DNA of 64,000 nt from an uncultured Faecalibacterium sp. (GCA_934525845.1 CAKSZS010000003.1:87273-151272); one strand, 5' to 3'; positions 7,821 to 16,793 are shown, numbered from the stretch's first letter. The notes: generated by a model from the letters alone, not told the origin. Numbers and translations: made by a program.

Positions 7821-9215
7821 TTATAAGCTGTAAACCGTTCCTTCTGCACCCCGCATTTTCAGGGAAACCTCCCCGGGTGCGGGGTAGTACCGGGTGCTGA
7901 ACACCGCCGCACCCTCATTCAGGAAAATTTCCAGCGAGGAGCGGTCGCCCACCACCCGCAGACTGCGGCAGGGGGCATTCAGCTGAACACGGCGCTCGGT
8001 GCGGCCATCGGCCATTGCCGGGTCCGTGAAGCGCAGAACGCAGGTGCGGTCAGCTTCAGTATACACCAGCTCCACGCCCTGTGCAACGGTCAGTGTGAAG
8101 TCGCCGGCGGGGGCGGCGGTCAGGTCGAAGCAGGGAGATACGGAAAGTTCTGCGCCGTTTTCGGCAGGCTGTGCGGTACCGCGCAGAGCTTCCAGCTCCG
8201 GCACCGGATTCTGCAGCAGGGTGCCGTCCGGGCCGTTCGTCAGCAGACGGGGCACGGTCATGCAGTGCTGCCAGCCGTAGGCCACGGTGGGGGCGTTGCC
8301 GTAATCGGCGTCCGGCATTCCCATCCAGCCGATCTGGATGCGGCGTTCGGTGCTGTCCACAAAGCTCTGGGGGGCGTAGTAGTCAAACCCGGCGTCCATC
8401 TCGTGGAATTCGCTCAGCGTGTATTCCCCGCGCCAGTCGCCGTACACGGCAAAGTAACCGCAACCGTAGATGTTCTGGCACTGGATGCCCTGCGGAGACA
8501 CGGCCAGATACCACTGCCCGTCGATGCAGAACAGGTCCGGGCACTCCCACATATAGCCGAAGGGTTCCGGTGTGGTCAGGGTATTGATGTGGGTCCAGTG
8601 GAGCTTGTCGGTGCTTTCCAGCACCAGCACCTCGCCCCTGTCTTCCAGCGTGCGGGCACCCAGCACCATATAATACTTGCCCTCGTAAGCGAACACTTTG
8701 GGGTCCCGCACATGGCAGGTCAGCCCGGCGGGATAATCCTTGTTGTACAGCAGGCACTGCTTGCTGGCCAGGGTCACGCCGTCCCTGCTGACGGCCAGGC
8801 AGACGTTGTGGCCGCGGCCCTGCTTGATGTAATCGTAGTCGCCGGGGTGCTTGACATTGCCGGTGTAGTAGAGGTACATCGTGCCGTCTTCCACCAGCGC
8901 CGAACCGGAGTAGGCACCGTGACAGTCAAAGGGTTCGTCCGGGTAGAGCATCACGGGCCGCGGCTCCCAGTGGAGCAGATCGGTGCTCACCGCGTGGCCC
9001 CAGTGCTTCACGCCGCCGGTCACGTCAAAAGGGCCGTACTGGAAAAACGCGTGGTACTGCCCGCCGTACACGCACAGGCCGTTGGGGTCGTTCAGCCAGC
9101 CCACCGGCGGCTGCAGGTGGAACTGCTGGCGGTGCGGGTCAGACTCCACGTTGGCCTTGCCCAGCGACTCCACCAGCGAAACCAGTTTTTTCAGATCACG
9201 CTGGAGTGCATTCAT
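7821..9215 (-). CDS. scrB: Sucrose-6-phosphate hydrolase (GH32)
   Basis: A 464-residue glycoside hydrolase family 32 enzyme with an N-terminal five-bladed propeller and a C-terminal beta-sandwich. The nucleophile motif WLNDPNG (Asp43), the transition-state stabiliser RDP motif (RDPKVF) and the acid/base EC motif (MWECPDLF) are all visible. There is no signal peptide, so it acts in the cytoplasm on sucrose 6-phosphate, giving glucose 6-phosphate and fructose. Its start overlaps the stop of the upstream PTS gene by 4 nt, indicating coupled translation. Activity on short fructo-oligosaccharides is possible but not shown by sequence. Confidence 0.93.
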   Translation of the reverse strand: MNALQRDLKKLVSLVESLGKANVESDPHRQQFHLQPPVGWLNDPNGLCVYGGQYHAFFQYGPFDVTGGVKHWGHAVSTDLLHWEPRPVMLYPDEPFDCHGAYSGSALVEDGTMYLYYTGNVKHPGDYDYIKQGRGHNVCLAVSRDGVTLASKQCLLYNKDYPAGLTCHVRDPKVFAYEGKYYMVLGARTLEDRGEVLVLESTDKLHWTHINTLTTPEPFGYMWECPDLFCIDGQWYLAVSPQGIQCQNIYGCGYFAVYGDWRGEYTLSEFHEMDAGFDYYAPQSFVDSTERRIQIGWMGMPDADYGNAPTVAYGWQHCMTVPRLLTNGPDGTLLQNPVPELEALRGTAQPAENGAELSVSPCFDLTAAPAGDFTLTVAQGVELVYTEADRTCVLRFTDPAMADGRTERRVQLNAPCRSLRVVGDRSSLEIFLNEGAAVFSTRYYPAPGEVSLKMRGAEGTVYSL

Positions 9216-10600
9216 GCCTTGACCTCCTCAGGCTTCCAGATGACCCAGGTCACGGCGAAGGACACGCCGAAGGAGATGGCCATCATGATGATGTACTGCA
9301 GAGGCATATGCAGGTGCAGCAGGATGCCGAAGATGCCGGTCACACCGGTGCCGGTGGCACCCAGACCTACGATGCTGGCGTACAGAGCGCCGCAGGCACC
9401 GCCCAGCAGACCACCGATGAAGGGCTTGAAGTAGCGCAGGTTCACACCGAAGATGGCAGGCTCGGTGATGCCCATGCAGGCGGACAGGGCAGAGGGCAGG
9501 GCCATGGACTTGACCTTGGTGTCCTTGCTCTTCAGGGCCACGGCCAGAGCGGCACCGCCCTGTGCCACGTTGGCGGCGCTGGCCAGCGGCAGCCAGTAGG
9601 TGTAGCCGTAACGGGCCAGCTGGCCCAGGTCGATCAGGGTATACATATGATGGATGCCGGCCACGACGGTGACTGCATACAGACCGCCCATGATGAAGGA
9701 GCCGATGCCGAAGGGCAGGGTGATGAGGGTCTGCACGCCGGTGATGATGCCGTTTTCCAGCTTGGTGAAGACGGGGCCGATGGCGGCCAGGGTCAGGTAA
9801 CCGGTGACGAAGACGGAGACCAGCGGGGTGACGAACAGGTCAAACATGGCGGGCACGACCTTGTGCAGACGCTTTTCGATCTGGCACATGAGCCACACGG
9901 CGATGATGACCGGGATGACGTGACCCTGATAGCCCACCAGCGGCACCGAGTACAGACCGCCGAACACCGGCTGCATCACGTTGACGCCGTTGGATACGGT
10001 CCAGGCGTTCTGCAGGTCGGGATGGATCATGATCATGCCGATGACCGCGCCCAGGTACGGGTTGCCGCCGAAGACCTTGGCGGCGGAGTAGGCGATCAGG
10101 ATGGGCAGGAAGGTGTAAGCGGTGTTGGAGAAGAGCTTGGCAAACACATACACCGAGCCAGTGGTGTCGATGTTCAGGAAGCCGTTGTTGACCATGAAGT
10201 TCAGCGCTTCCATGATGCCCATCAGGAAGCCGGAAGCCACGATGGCGGGAATGATGGGCACGAAGATGTCGCCCAGGGTCTTGATGGCCCGCTGATACCA
10301 GGGAGCCTTGGCCGCCGCGGCCTGCTTGACGTCCTCTTTGCTGCCGCCCTCGATGCCGGCCAGCTTGATGAACTCGTCGTAGACCTTGTTCACGGTGCCG
10401 GTGCCGAAAATGATCTGCAGCTGGCCCTGGGCCTCAAAAACGCCCTTGGCACCCTCTGCATTTTCCAGCTCCTTTTTGTTGACCTTGCTGTTGTCTGCGA
10501 TCACCAGACGCAGACGGGTGGCGCAGTGCGCCGCCGAAACGATGTTGCCCGGGCCGCCGATGTGATCCAGGACCTGTTTTGCCGCATTTTGATAATCCAT
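9212..10600 (-). CDS. scrA: PTS sucrose-type transporter, EIIBC
   Basis: A 462-residue phosphotransferase permease. An N-terminal EIIB domain (about 1-90) carries the phospho-cysteine in AAHCATRLR (Cys26), followed by a hydrophobic EIIC domain (about 110-455). No EIIA domain is attached, so phosphate must come from an EIIA encoded elsewhere. It imports sucrose as sucrose 6-phosphate for the GH32 enzyme whose gene overlaps its 3' end. Trehalose PTS enzymes are close relatives; the GH32 and fructokinase neighbours decide for sucrose. The ATG has a GGAGAAAA-type site upstream. A cre-like operator sits between promoter and start codon. Confidence 0.92.
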   Translation of the reverse strand: MDYQNAAKQVLDHIGGPGNIVSAAHCATRLRLVIADNSKVNKKELENAEGAKGVFEAQGQLQIIFGTGTVNKVYDEFIKLAGIEGGSKEDVKQAAAAKAPWYQRAIKTLGDIFVPIIPAIVASGFLMGIMEALNFMVNNGFLNIDTTGSVYVFAKLFSNTAYTFLPILIAYSAAKVFGGNPYLGAVIGMIMIHPDLQNAWTVSNGVNVMQPVFGGLYSVPLVGYQGHVIPVIIAVWLMCQIEKRLHKVVPAMFDLFVTPLVSVFVTGYLTLAAIGPVFTKLENGIITGVQTLITLPFGIGSFIMGGLYAVTVVAGIHHMYTLIDLGQLARYGYTYWLPLASAANVAQGGAALAVALKSKDTKVKSMALPSALSACMGITEPAIFGVNLRYFKPFIGGLLGGACGALYASIVGLGATGTGVTGIFGILLHLHMPLQYIIMMAISFGVSFAVTWVIWKPEEVKA

Positions 10601-10643
10601 AGCATTTTCTCCTTTTCCGGCTGTGTGGCGATCTCAAATGGTT

Positions 10644-10657
10644 TGAAATCGGTTTCA
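10644..10657. promoter_or_regulatory. cre-type operator of the sucrose operon
   Basis: TGAAACCGATTTCA (read on the minus strand) fits the catabolite-response consensus TGWAANCGNTNWCA at all 14 positions. It lies just after the predicted transcription start, where a bound repressor would block elongation. CcpA or the adjacent LacI-family protein could bind it; sequence alone does not decide. Confidence 0.75.
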
Positions 10658-10665
10658 CTGGCTTT

Positions 10666-10694
10666 ATTATACGCTGGTAAAAGAAAATTTTCCA
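10666..10694 (-). promoter_or_regulatory. Promoter of the scrA-scrB-scrK operon
   Basis: A perfect TATAAT (10671-10666, minus strand) has only a weak -35 (TGGAAA, 17 nt upstream). The start codon is 66 nt beyond the -10. Confidence 0.55.
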
Positions 10695-10777
10695 TTCGCA
10701 AGGGGCATAAACTTGGGAGTGGTTCTGTTATTGATTTCACACGGTTTCATATTCTGCATTGGCAAAAGTGACGAAAA

Positions 10778-10951
10778 CCCCCCTCTCAGTCTGTTCGCTT
10801 TGCTCACAGCCAGCTCCCCCGAAAGGGGGAGCTTTATGGCAGCAAATCGGAAAGACTTCCTTCTCCGGTAAAGGGGGTCCTGACCGAACCATGCAGAAAA
10901 GCCCCCCTCGGGGGAGCTGGCATCGCGCAGCGATGACTGAGAGGGTCAATC
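10778..10951. repeat. Dispersed palindromic intergenic repeat (CTCTCAGTC/GACTGAGAG type)
   Basis: It begins with CCCCTCTCAGTC and ends with the reverse complement GACTGAGAGGG. Inside are AGCTCCCCC/GGGGGAGCT hairpins and a CATCGCGCAGCGATG palindrome. The right end runs into the last codons of the LacI gene. The same boundary sequences recur near 36.4, 43.4 and 58.0 kb, so this is a genome-dispersed element. Confidence 0.8.
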
Positions 10952-11932
10952 ATCCGTGCTCTCCCGGCAGACCAGCTCATACCCCAGCATCTGACTGCGG
11001 GGAATGGCGTGGGGATCGTTCAGCAGCTCCATCAGCAGGGCGGCGGCATCCTTGCCCTCCGTTTTGTAGTGCAGATGGGCGCTGGTCAGCGGCACAAAGG
11101 CATTGCGTCCTGCCTTGCTGTCGCCTACGGCGGCGATCATCAGATCTTCCGGGATGCGGATGCCATGCTCCCGGCAGTACTGCATGGCTCCCAGTGCAAT
11201 GCCGTCCGTGGCGCAGAACAGACAGTCGATGTGCGGGTCGCGTTCCAGCAGCCGTGCGGCCTGCTCATAACCGGATTCGGTGCTGAACTTCGACACCGCC
11301 ATGCGCTGCGGGCGCGGGAGCAGACCGGCGGTTTTCAGAGCGGCTTCAAAACCGGCCCGGCGCTGCTGCCCGGCGGCTTCGTCCAGCAGGGTCACCCCGA
11401 TATAGCCCGGGGCGCGGCGGCCTTTGGCCAGCATATGCGCGGTCACGGCCTGTGCCGCTCCAAAATCGTCGTGGTAGACGCTGCAGCAGCCCGGAAACTT
11501 CTGTCCCAGCACCACCAGCGGGCTGTGCAGGCGTTCCAATACAGCCTTATGCTCCGGCGTGAACACGGTGGCGATGAGCAGGATGCCGTCCACCGTGCGC
11601 TGATGCAGGGTATCCAGGGCGCGCAGTTCCTTCTGCGGGTCATTGGCGGTGTTGATGAGCAGCAGCTGATAGCCGGAGTCCTCCAGCACGCTGCCGATGC
11701 CCTCTACGATGCGGGGGCAGCTGTCACTGGAAAGCTTGGGCAGGATCACGCCCACCTGCCGGGTGCGGCGGGTGCGGAGCATCTGTGCCTGCATACTGGG
11801 GTGATAGCCGGTGGCTTCCACCGCCGCCTCAATGAGGGCACGCTTGTCTGCGCCGAGATAGCCGCCGTTGAAGTAGCGGCTCACGGCTGCCTTGGAGACC
11901 CCGGCATATTGGGCGAACTCGGTGATGTTCAT
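10946..11932 (-). CDS. LacI-family transcriptional regulator (probable sucrose repressor)
   Basis: A 328-residue repressor. The N-terminal helix-turn-helix (NITEFAQYAGVSKAAVSRYFNG) and hinge (about 1-60) are followed by a periplasmic-binding-protein-like effector domain (VGVILPKLSSDSCPRIVEGI through the C-terminus). ATG at 11932 is preceded by AGGAGGT; longer in-frame extensions contain a Cys/Phe-rich stretch untypical of the family. It lies directly upstream of the sucrose PTS operon on the same strand, so repression of that operon through the 14-bp operator at 10644 is the simplest model. The effector is not determinable from sequence. Confidence 0.88.
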   Translation of the reverse strand: MNITEFAQYAGVSKAAVSRYFNGGYLGADKRALIEAAVEATGYHPSMQAQMLRTRRTRQVGVILPKLSSDSCPRIVEGIGSVLEDSGYQLLLINTANDPQKELRALDTLHQRTVDGILLIATVFTPEHKAVLERLHSPLVVLGQKFPGCCSVYHDDFGAAQAVTAHMLAKGRRAPGYIGVTLLDEAAGQQRRAGFEAALKTAGLLPRPQRMAVSKFSTESGYEQAARLLERDPHIDCLFCATDGIALGAMQYCREHGIRIPEDLMIAAVGDSKAGRNAFVPLTSAHLHYKTEGKDAAALLMELLNDPHAIPRSQMLGYELVCRESTDD

Positions 11933-11984
11933 GGGAATGCACCTCCTGTTCGAAAAATAAAACGCTTTGTCAAGCATTTTGCGG

Positions 11985-12013
11985 TTGACTTGTGGGGCGG
12001 GGTGTGCTACAAT
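11985..12013 (+). promoter_or_regulatory. Promoter of the first MATE exporter gene
   Basis: TTGACT at 11985-11990, a 17-nt spacer and TACAAT at 12008-12013. It diverges from the LacI gene. A TTGACA on the opposite strand near 11970 may belong to the LacI promoter, together with imperfect AAACGCTTT/AAGCATTT dyad sequence that could be an autoregulatory site. Confidence 0.7.
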
Positions 12014-12053
12014 ACCCCGATGTGTACAACCGTTGTGAAAAAGGACAAAAGAG

Positions 12054-13355
12054 ATGAATCTGACCAAGCAATTCTTTAAATATGTATCGCAGAACATTTT
12101 CGGCCTGCTGGGAACTTCCTGCTATATCCTGGCAGATACCTATTTCATCTCGCAGGCGGCAGGAACCGATGGTGTGACCCTGCTCAACCTCTGCCTGCCC
12201 ATTTATAACTTCATCTTCGCTATCGGCTCCATGATGGGTCTGGGCGCGGCGACCCGCTACGCCATCCTGCGGGCACAGAATGATGACCGTGCCCAGCGGT
12301 ATTTTTCCAACGCCATTTTCTGCGCCTGCATCGCGGCGGTCCCGTTCGTGCTGGTGGGGCTTTTCTGCCCCGGGGCATTGCTGAAGCTCATGGGCGGCGA
12401 TGCCGGCATCGTGGCGCTGGGCATCCCGTATGCCCGCATCTTCTTGATGTTCACGCCTTTCTTTATGTGCAATTACATCGTGTCGGCCTTCGTCCGCAAC
12501 GACGGCGACCCCTCCCTTGCCATGGTGGCGACCCTGAGCGGCAGTCTGTTCAATGTGCTGTTTGACTACATCTTCATGTTCCCCATGGGGCTGGGCCTAG
12601 CCGGCGCAGCGCTGGCGACCGCCGTGGCACCGGTGCTGAGCATCGCCATCTGCAGCCGCCACTTCTTTAAAAAAGAGAACAGCGTGCAGTTCGTGCGGCA
12701 GATGCCGTCCGTGCGGATGCTGGGCCAGAGCTGTCAGCTGGGCATCTCCGGCTTTGTCGGGGAGATGTCCTCCGGAGTGACCACCACCGTCTTCAACTTC
12801 CTGCTGCTGGGTCTGGCCGGCAATGTGGCCGTGGCGGCCTACGGCGTCGTGGCAAACTTTGCCCTGGTGGCGACGGCCATTTTCAACGGTGTGGCGCAGG
12901 GTGCCCAACCGCTGGTGAGCCAGTGCTACGGCAAAAACGACAAGGCTGGGGCAAAAAAGCTGCTGATCCTGGGCAGCTGCACCGCGCTGGCGCTGGCGGC
13001 GCTGCTGTATGCAGTGGTGTTCGGCATGACCGACACGCTGGTGGGCTGGTTCAACAGCGAACACTCCGTGCAGATGGCACAGTTCGCCCACAGCGGAATG
13101 CGGCTGTACTTCCTCGGCTACTTCTTTGCCGGGTTCAACATCGTAGCGGCGGGCTATCTGAGCGCTGTCAACCGCCCGGCGGAAGCCTCCGCAACATCCA
13201 TCTGCCGCGGCATGGTGGCCATTGTGGCCTGCTCGCTGGTGTTGAGCGCTGTGTTCGGCATGAACGGCGTGTGGGCGGCGTTCCCGGCATCCGAGTTCCT
13301 GACGGCGGTGCTGACGCTCTGCCTGCTGTTCCGGAAGCCCCGGACAGAGGTGTAA
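12054..13355 (+). CDS. MATE-family multidrug/metabolite exporter
   Basis: A 433-residue membrane protein with twelve hydrophobic segments in two similar halves, typical of MATE (multi antimicrobial extrusion) transporters. The first half includes the ADTYFISQAAGTDGVTLLNL segment; the second begins near GISGFVGEMSSG. These exporters use Na+ or H+ gradients to expel cationic compounds or metabolites. ATG follows AAAGGA. It is a single-gene transcript ending convergently against the AraC regulator. Two further MATE genes occur in this window (53.0 and 55.7 kb). Confidence 0.88.
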   Translation: MNLTKQFFKYVSQNIFGLLGTSCYILADTYFISQAAGTDGVTLLNLCLPIYNFIFAIGSMMGLGAATRYAILRAQNDDRAQRYFSNAIFCACIAAVPFVLVGLFCPGALLKLMGGDAGIVALGIPYARIFLMFTPFFMCNYIVSAFVRNDGDPSLAMVATLSGSLFNVLFDYIFMFPMGLGLAGAALATAVAPVLSIAICSRHFFKKENSVQFVRQMPSVRMLGQSCQLGISGFVGEMSSGVTTTVFNFLLLGLAGNVAVAAYGVVANFALVATAIFNGVAQGAQPLVSQCYGKNDKAGAKKLLILGSCTALALAALLYAVVFGMTDTLVGWFNSEHSVQMAQFAHSGMRLYFLGYFFAGFNIVAAGYLSAVNRPAEASATSICRGMVAIVACSLVLSAVFGMNGVWAAFPASEFLTAVLTLCLLFRKPRTEV

Positions 13356-13377
13356 GCACAGCGGTTCCCATCCTTTG

Positions 13378-14223
13378 TTAAATATAGAGTTCCTGCTCGC
13401 GGAGGGCTTCCTCGGGAGAAAGCCCCGGCTGAGCAGCACGACCGGTCATCGCACGCCATTGCGCGGGCGACTGGCCGGTTTCTTTTTTGAACACCCGGCA
13501 CAGATAATTGGCACCGGAAAAGCCGCACAGGCTGGCGACCACGTCCAGGGTGTATTCGCGGTGCAGCAGCAGCCGCTGGGCGGCTTCCACCCGCACCCGG
13601 GTCAGGTAACGGCCCGGCGGGATGCCGATGGCGGCGGTAAAAGTGCGCACCAGATGACTCTTGGAGACCCCCAGCCGTTCGCTCAGTTCTTCTACCCCGT
13701 ACAGCCCGGCGTAGTTGGCGCGGATGTCTTCAATGGCGGCCTGCACCAGCGGCGGCAGGGCGGGCGCGGCGCTGTCGGCGTCGGCCAGCTCACACAGCAG
13801 GGCAAAAGCCAGCTGGCTGCGGGCGCGGCTGTGACTCTCTTTTTCGGATGCCAGCCGATCCATCAGCTCGGCGGCGGCGGGGCAGGTCTCGCCTTTGGCC
13901 AGGAACGGCAGTTCCTGCAGGCTGGACAGGAACTGATGGCTGGCCTGCCCGGTGAGCTGGACACAGAGCAGGTGGCAGCTGTGCTGCGGTTCCAGCAGCA
14001 GGGGGGCGCGGCTCAGGATCAGATGGCCGGCGGGCACGCGCTGAGGCGGCAGCACCAGCGCCGAACCCGCCGGCAGCGGGCCGTCCGCCGCAAAGGAGGC
14101 AGTGCACCGGCCGCTGGACACCAGGCAGACCCACAGCCCCTCGCCGGAGAGGGTCAGCGGGGCGGAAAGCTGCAGATCCTGCACGGCGGCAGGCTTGGCA
14201 ACGGCATTCCAATCAAAAAGCAA
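13378..14223 (-). CDS. AraC-family transcriptional regulator
   Basis: A 281-residue regulator with an N-terminal cupin-like sensing domain (about 1-150) and a C-terminal pair of helix-turn-helix units (about 180-270) with YGVEELSERLGVSKSHLVRTF and the family signature VASLCGFSGANYLCRVFKKETG. The start is a TTG at 14223 preceded by GAGGTG; no ATG gives a better fit. It is transcribed away from the MsmK-type ATPase gene and may control it, since that promoter has a perfect -10 but poor -35, as expected of an activated promoter. The ligand is unknown. Confidence 0.85.
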   Translation of the reverse strand: MLFDWNAVAKPAAVQDLQLSAPLTLSGEGLWVCLVSSGRCTASFAADGPLPAGSALVLPPQRVPAGHLILSRAPLLLEPQHSCHLLCVQLTGQASHQFLSSLQELPFLAKGETCPAAAELMDRLASEKESHSRARSQLAFALLCELADADSAAPALPPLVQAAIEDIRANYAGLYGVEELSERLGVSKSHLVRTFTAAIGIPPGRYLTRVRVEAAQRLLLHREYTLDVVASLCGFSGANYLCRVFKKETGQSPAQWRAMTGRAAQPGLSPEEALREQELYI

Positions 14224-14256
14224 TATCTGACACCTCGAATCAATAAAATGCTATTT

Positions 14257-14285
14257 TATATCACAAAATAATCTGTTATTATAAT
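14257..14285 (+). promoter_or_regulatory. Promoter of the ABC ATPase gene (weak -35)
   Basis: TATAAT at 14280-14285 with a poor TATATC 17 nt upstream. This is consistent with an activator-dependent promoter next to a divergent AraC regulator gene. Confidence 0.5.
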
Positions 14286-14350
14286 ACCAACGAATCCGAG
14301 TGCCGTCAAGGGCACGGGAAAACCTGAGAAATTTATGGAGGCAAACGATT

Positions 14351-15466
14351 ATGGCTTCGATTAGCTGCCAGCACATCTATAAGATCTACCCGGGCGCTAC
14401 TGCTCCGTCCGTTACCGACTTCAACCTGGAGATCCAGGACAAGGAGTTCATCATCTTCGTCGGCCCCTCTGGCTGCGGCAAGTCCACCACCCTGCGTATG
14501 ATCGCTGGTCTGGAGGAGATCTCCAAGGGCGAGATGTACATCGGCGGCCGTCTGATCAACGACGTTCCCCCGAAGGATCGTGATATCGCCATGGTGTTCC
14601 AGAGCTACGCTCTGTACCCCCACATGACCGTTTACAAGAACATCGCTTTCGGTCTGGAGCTGCGCAAGACCCCGAAGGACGAGATCGACCGCCGCGTGCA
14701 CGAGGCTGCCAAGATCCTGGAGATCGAGCACCTGCTGGACCGCAAGCCCAAGGCTCTGTCCGGCGGCCAGCGTCAGCGTGTTGCTCTGGGCCGTGCAATG
14801 GTTCGTAACCCGGCAGTCTTCCTGCTGGACGAGCCCCTGTCCAACCTGGATGCAAAGCTGCGTACCAGCATGCGCACCGAGATCATCAAGCTGCACAAGA
14901 AGCTGGCTACCACCTTCATCTACGTTACCCACGACCAGACCGAGGCTATGACCATGGGCGACCGCATCGTCGTTATGAAGGACGGCATCATCCAGCAGGT
15001 CGATACCCCGCAGAACCTGTATGATATGCCTTGCAATATGTTCGTTGCAGGCTTCATCGGCAGCCCCCAGATGAACTTCCTGGACGGCACCCTGGTCAAG
15101 GAAGGCGACCTGTACGGCGTCGACCTGGGCGGCGACACCATCCCCCTGCCCAAGGAGAAGACCGCTGACGGCAAGCTGGCTTCCTACGTCGGCAAGAAGA
15201 TCAAGATGGGCATCCGTCCTGAGGACATCGACGACGAGCCGGAATTCATGGCAAAGCACACCGACTGCCAGCTGGATGCTCAGGTCGATGTTTCCGAAAT
15301 GATGGGCGCCGAGATCTACCTGTACCTGGAGTACAAGGGCAACAAGATGACCGCCCGTGTGGCTCCCACCTCCAAGGCCCGCAACGGAGACACCGTGCGC
15401 GTGGCATTCGACCCGCACAAGGTCCACCTGTTCGACATCGAGACCGAGCAGACCATCCTGAACTAA
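14351..15466 (+). CDS. Multiple-sugar ABC transporter ATPase (MsmK/UgpC type)
   Basis: A 371-residue ATP-binding subunit. Walker A GPSGCGKST, Q-loop, ABC signature LSGGQRQR, Walker B VFLLDEPLSNLDAK, and the switch histidine in VTHDQTEA are intact. The C-terminal 130 residues form the OB-fold/TOBE regulatory domain of MalK-like proteins. No permease or binding protein gene adjoins it. In many Firmicutes one such ATPase energises several sugar importers, so it probably serves the ATPase-less permeases at 36.6-38.4 kb. Codon use is strongly biased to preferred codons, suggesting high expression. ATG at 14351 follows ATGGAGG; an upstream in-frame ATG is less favoured. Confidence 0.93.
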   Translation: MASISCQHIYKIYPGATAPSVTDFNLEIQDKEFIIFVGPSGCGKSTTLRMIAGLEEISKGEMYIGGRLINDVPPKDRDIAMVFQSYALYPHMTVYKNIAFGLELRKTPKDEIDRRVHEAAKILEIEHLLDRKPKALSGGQRQRVALGRAMVRNPAVFLLDEPLSNLDAKLRTSMRTEIIKLHKKLATTFIYVTHDQTEAMTMGDRIVVMKDGIIQQVDTPQNLYDMPCNMFVAGFIGSPQMNFLDGTLVKEGDLYGVDLGGDTIPLPKEKTADGKLASYVGKKIKMGIRPEDIDDEPEFMAKHTDCQLDAQVDVSEMMGAEIYLYLEYKGNKMTARVAPTSKARNGDTVRVAFDPHKVHLFDIETEQTILN

Positions 15467-15509
15467 TCTGCACTTGAGCGACGATCATTTTTGATCCTCC
15501 TATCATAGG

Positions 15510-15548
15510 AAAACCCGCCGAAGGGAAACCTTCGGCGGGTTTTCGTTT
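15510..15548 (+). terminator. Terminator of the ABC ATPase gene
   Basis: A perfect 15-bp stem (15510-15524 with 15529-15543), GAAA tetraloop and T-rich tail. Confidence 0.92.
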
Positions 15549-15675
15549 TATCAGGCGTCCGGTTTTTCAGCGCCCGGAAGAGATGGCTCCAGTCTTCTGC
15601 TGCTTCAGAGCGGCTGGCGGTAGATACAGATCCTTTTTTTTCACAGCATGGCGGAAAAATGTGGAAAGGCCAAAC

Positions 15676-15710
15676 AAAAACTCCCGCCGACAGCAGAGTG
15701 TCGGCGGGAG
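15676..15710 (-). terminator. Terminator of cysK
   Basis: A 12-bp stem (15681-15692 with 15699-15710) followed on the minus strand by TTTTT. It lies 18 nt beyond the cysK stop. Confidence 0.9.
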
Positions 15711-15728
15711 CGGAACCATCAAAGGTGC

Positions 15729-16661
15729 TTACTCAGCAAACAGGGGAGTGGACAGGTAGCGGTCACCGGTGTCGGGCAGCAGAACGACAATGTTCTTGCC
15801 GGCGTTCTCCGGGCGCTTTGCCAGCTGCAGAGCAGCGTACACGGCAGCACCAGAGGAGATGCCCACCAGCACGCCCTCCTTGTGGCCGATCAGGCGGCCA
15901 GTGGCAAAGGCGTCATCGTTCTCCACGGCGATGACTTCGTCATACACCTTGGTATCCAGCACATCCGGCACAAAGCCTGCGCCGATGCCCTGGATCTTAT
16001 GTGCACCGGCAGTGCCCTTGCTCAGGACGGGAGAAGAAGCCGGCTCCACGGCCACGACCTTGACGGCGGGGTTCTGGCTCTTCAGGTACTTGCCCACGCC
16101 GGTCACGGTGCCGCCGGTGCCGACACCTGCCACGAAAATGTCGACCTTACCGTCGGTGTCTTCCCAGATCTCGGGGCCGGTGGTCTCAATGTGTGCCTGC
16201 GGGTTGGCCGGGTTCACGAACTGGCCGGGGATGAAGGAATTGGGGATCTCCTTGGCCAGCTCATCGGCCTTGGCGATGGCACCCTTCATGCCCTTGGCAC
16301 CCTCGCTCAGCACCAGCTCGGCACCGTAAGCCTTCATCAGCTGGCGGCGCTCCACGCTCATGGTCTCGGGCATCACGATGATGATGCGGTAACCTTTGGC
16401 GGCAGCCACGGCGGCCAGACCGATGCCGGTGTTGCCGGAGGTCGGCTCAATGATGACGGAACCTTCCTTCAGCAGGCCCTTTGCCTCGGCGTCATCAATC
16501 ATCTTTTTGGCAATGCGGTCTTTGACAGAACCGGCCGGATTGAAATATTCCAGCTTGGCCAGAATATGAGCGGACAGGTTCTCTTCTTTCTCAATGTGGG
16601 TCAGCTCCAGCAGCGGGGTGTGACCGATCAGCTGGTCGGCAGCAGTGTAGATCTTGCTCAT
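15729..16661 (-). CDS. cysK: Cysteine synthase (O-acetylserine sulfhydrylase)
   Basis: A 310-residue PLP enzyme making cysteine from O-acetylserine and sulfide. Lys47 in NPAGSVKDR is the Schiff-base lysine, PTSGNTG contacts the substrate carboxylate, and GTGGT binds the PLP phosphate. Length and motifs match CysK rather than cystathionine beta-synthase. It stands alone and is divergent from an Rrf2-family regulator gene, with a dyad over its transcription start, so regulation by that protein in response to cysteine status is likely (CymR model). Confidence 0.96.
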   Translation of the reverse strand: MSKIYTAADQLIGHTPLLELTHIEKEENLSAHILAKLEYFNPAGSVKDRIAKKMIDDAEAKGLLKEGSVIIEPTSGNTGIGLAAVAAAKGYRIIIVMPETMSVERRQLMKAYGAELVLSEGAKGMKGAIAKADELAKEIPNSFIPGQFVNPANPQAHIETTGPEIWEDTDGKVDIFVAGVGTGGTVTGVGKYLKSQNPAVKVVAVEPASSPVLSKGTAGAHKIQGIGAGFVPDVLDTKVYDEVIAVENDDAFATGRLIGHKEGVLVGISSGAAVYAALQLAKRPENAGKNIVVLLPDTGDRYLSTPLFAE

Positions 16662-16735
16662 GATAAATTCCCTCCTGATACAGACGATGCGCAGCGGGCA
16701 GCAGCCCTGCCGGGTGCCCCGGTCGTAAATCCTTT

Positions 16736-16758
16736 AAACCAACATTGTTTGTGGGTTT
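16736..16758. promoter_or_regulatory. Candidate operator for the Rrf2-family regulator
   Basis: Inverted repeat AAACCAACA (16736-16744) and TGTGGGTTT (16750-16758) with a 5-nt centre and one mismatch. It covers the predicted cysK transcription start. A looser GGTT-N12-AACC dyad follows the regulator's own promoter. Confidence 0.5.
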
Positions 16759-16764
16759 GATGGT

Positions 16765-16793
16765 ATTATAGCCCTCTTTGCGGCGGTTGTCAA
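16765..16793 (-). promoter_or_regulatory. Consensus promoter of cysK
   Basis: TTGACA (16793-16788), 17-nt spacer and TATAAT (16770-16765) on the minus strand: a full consensus match, implying strong expression unless repressed. Confidence 0.9.
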
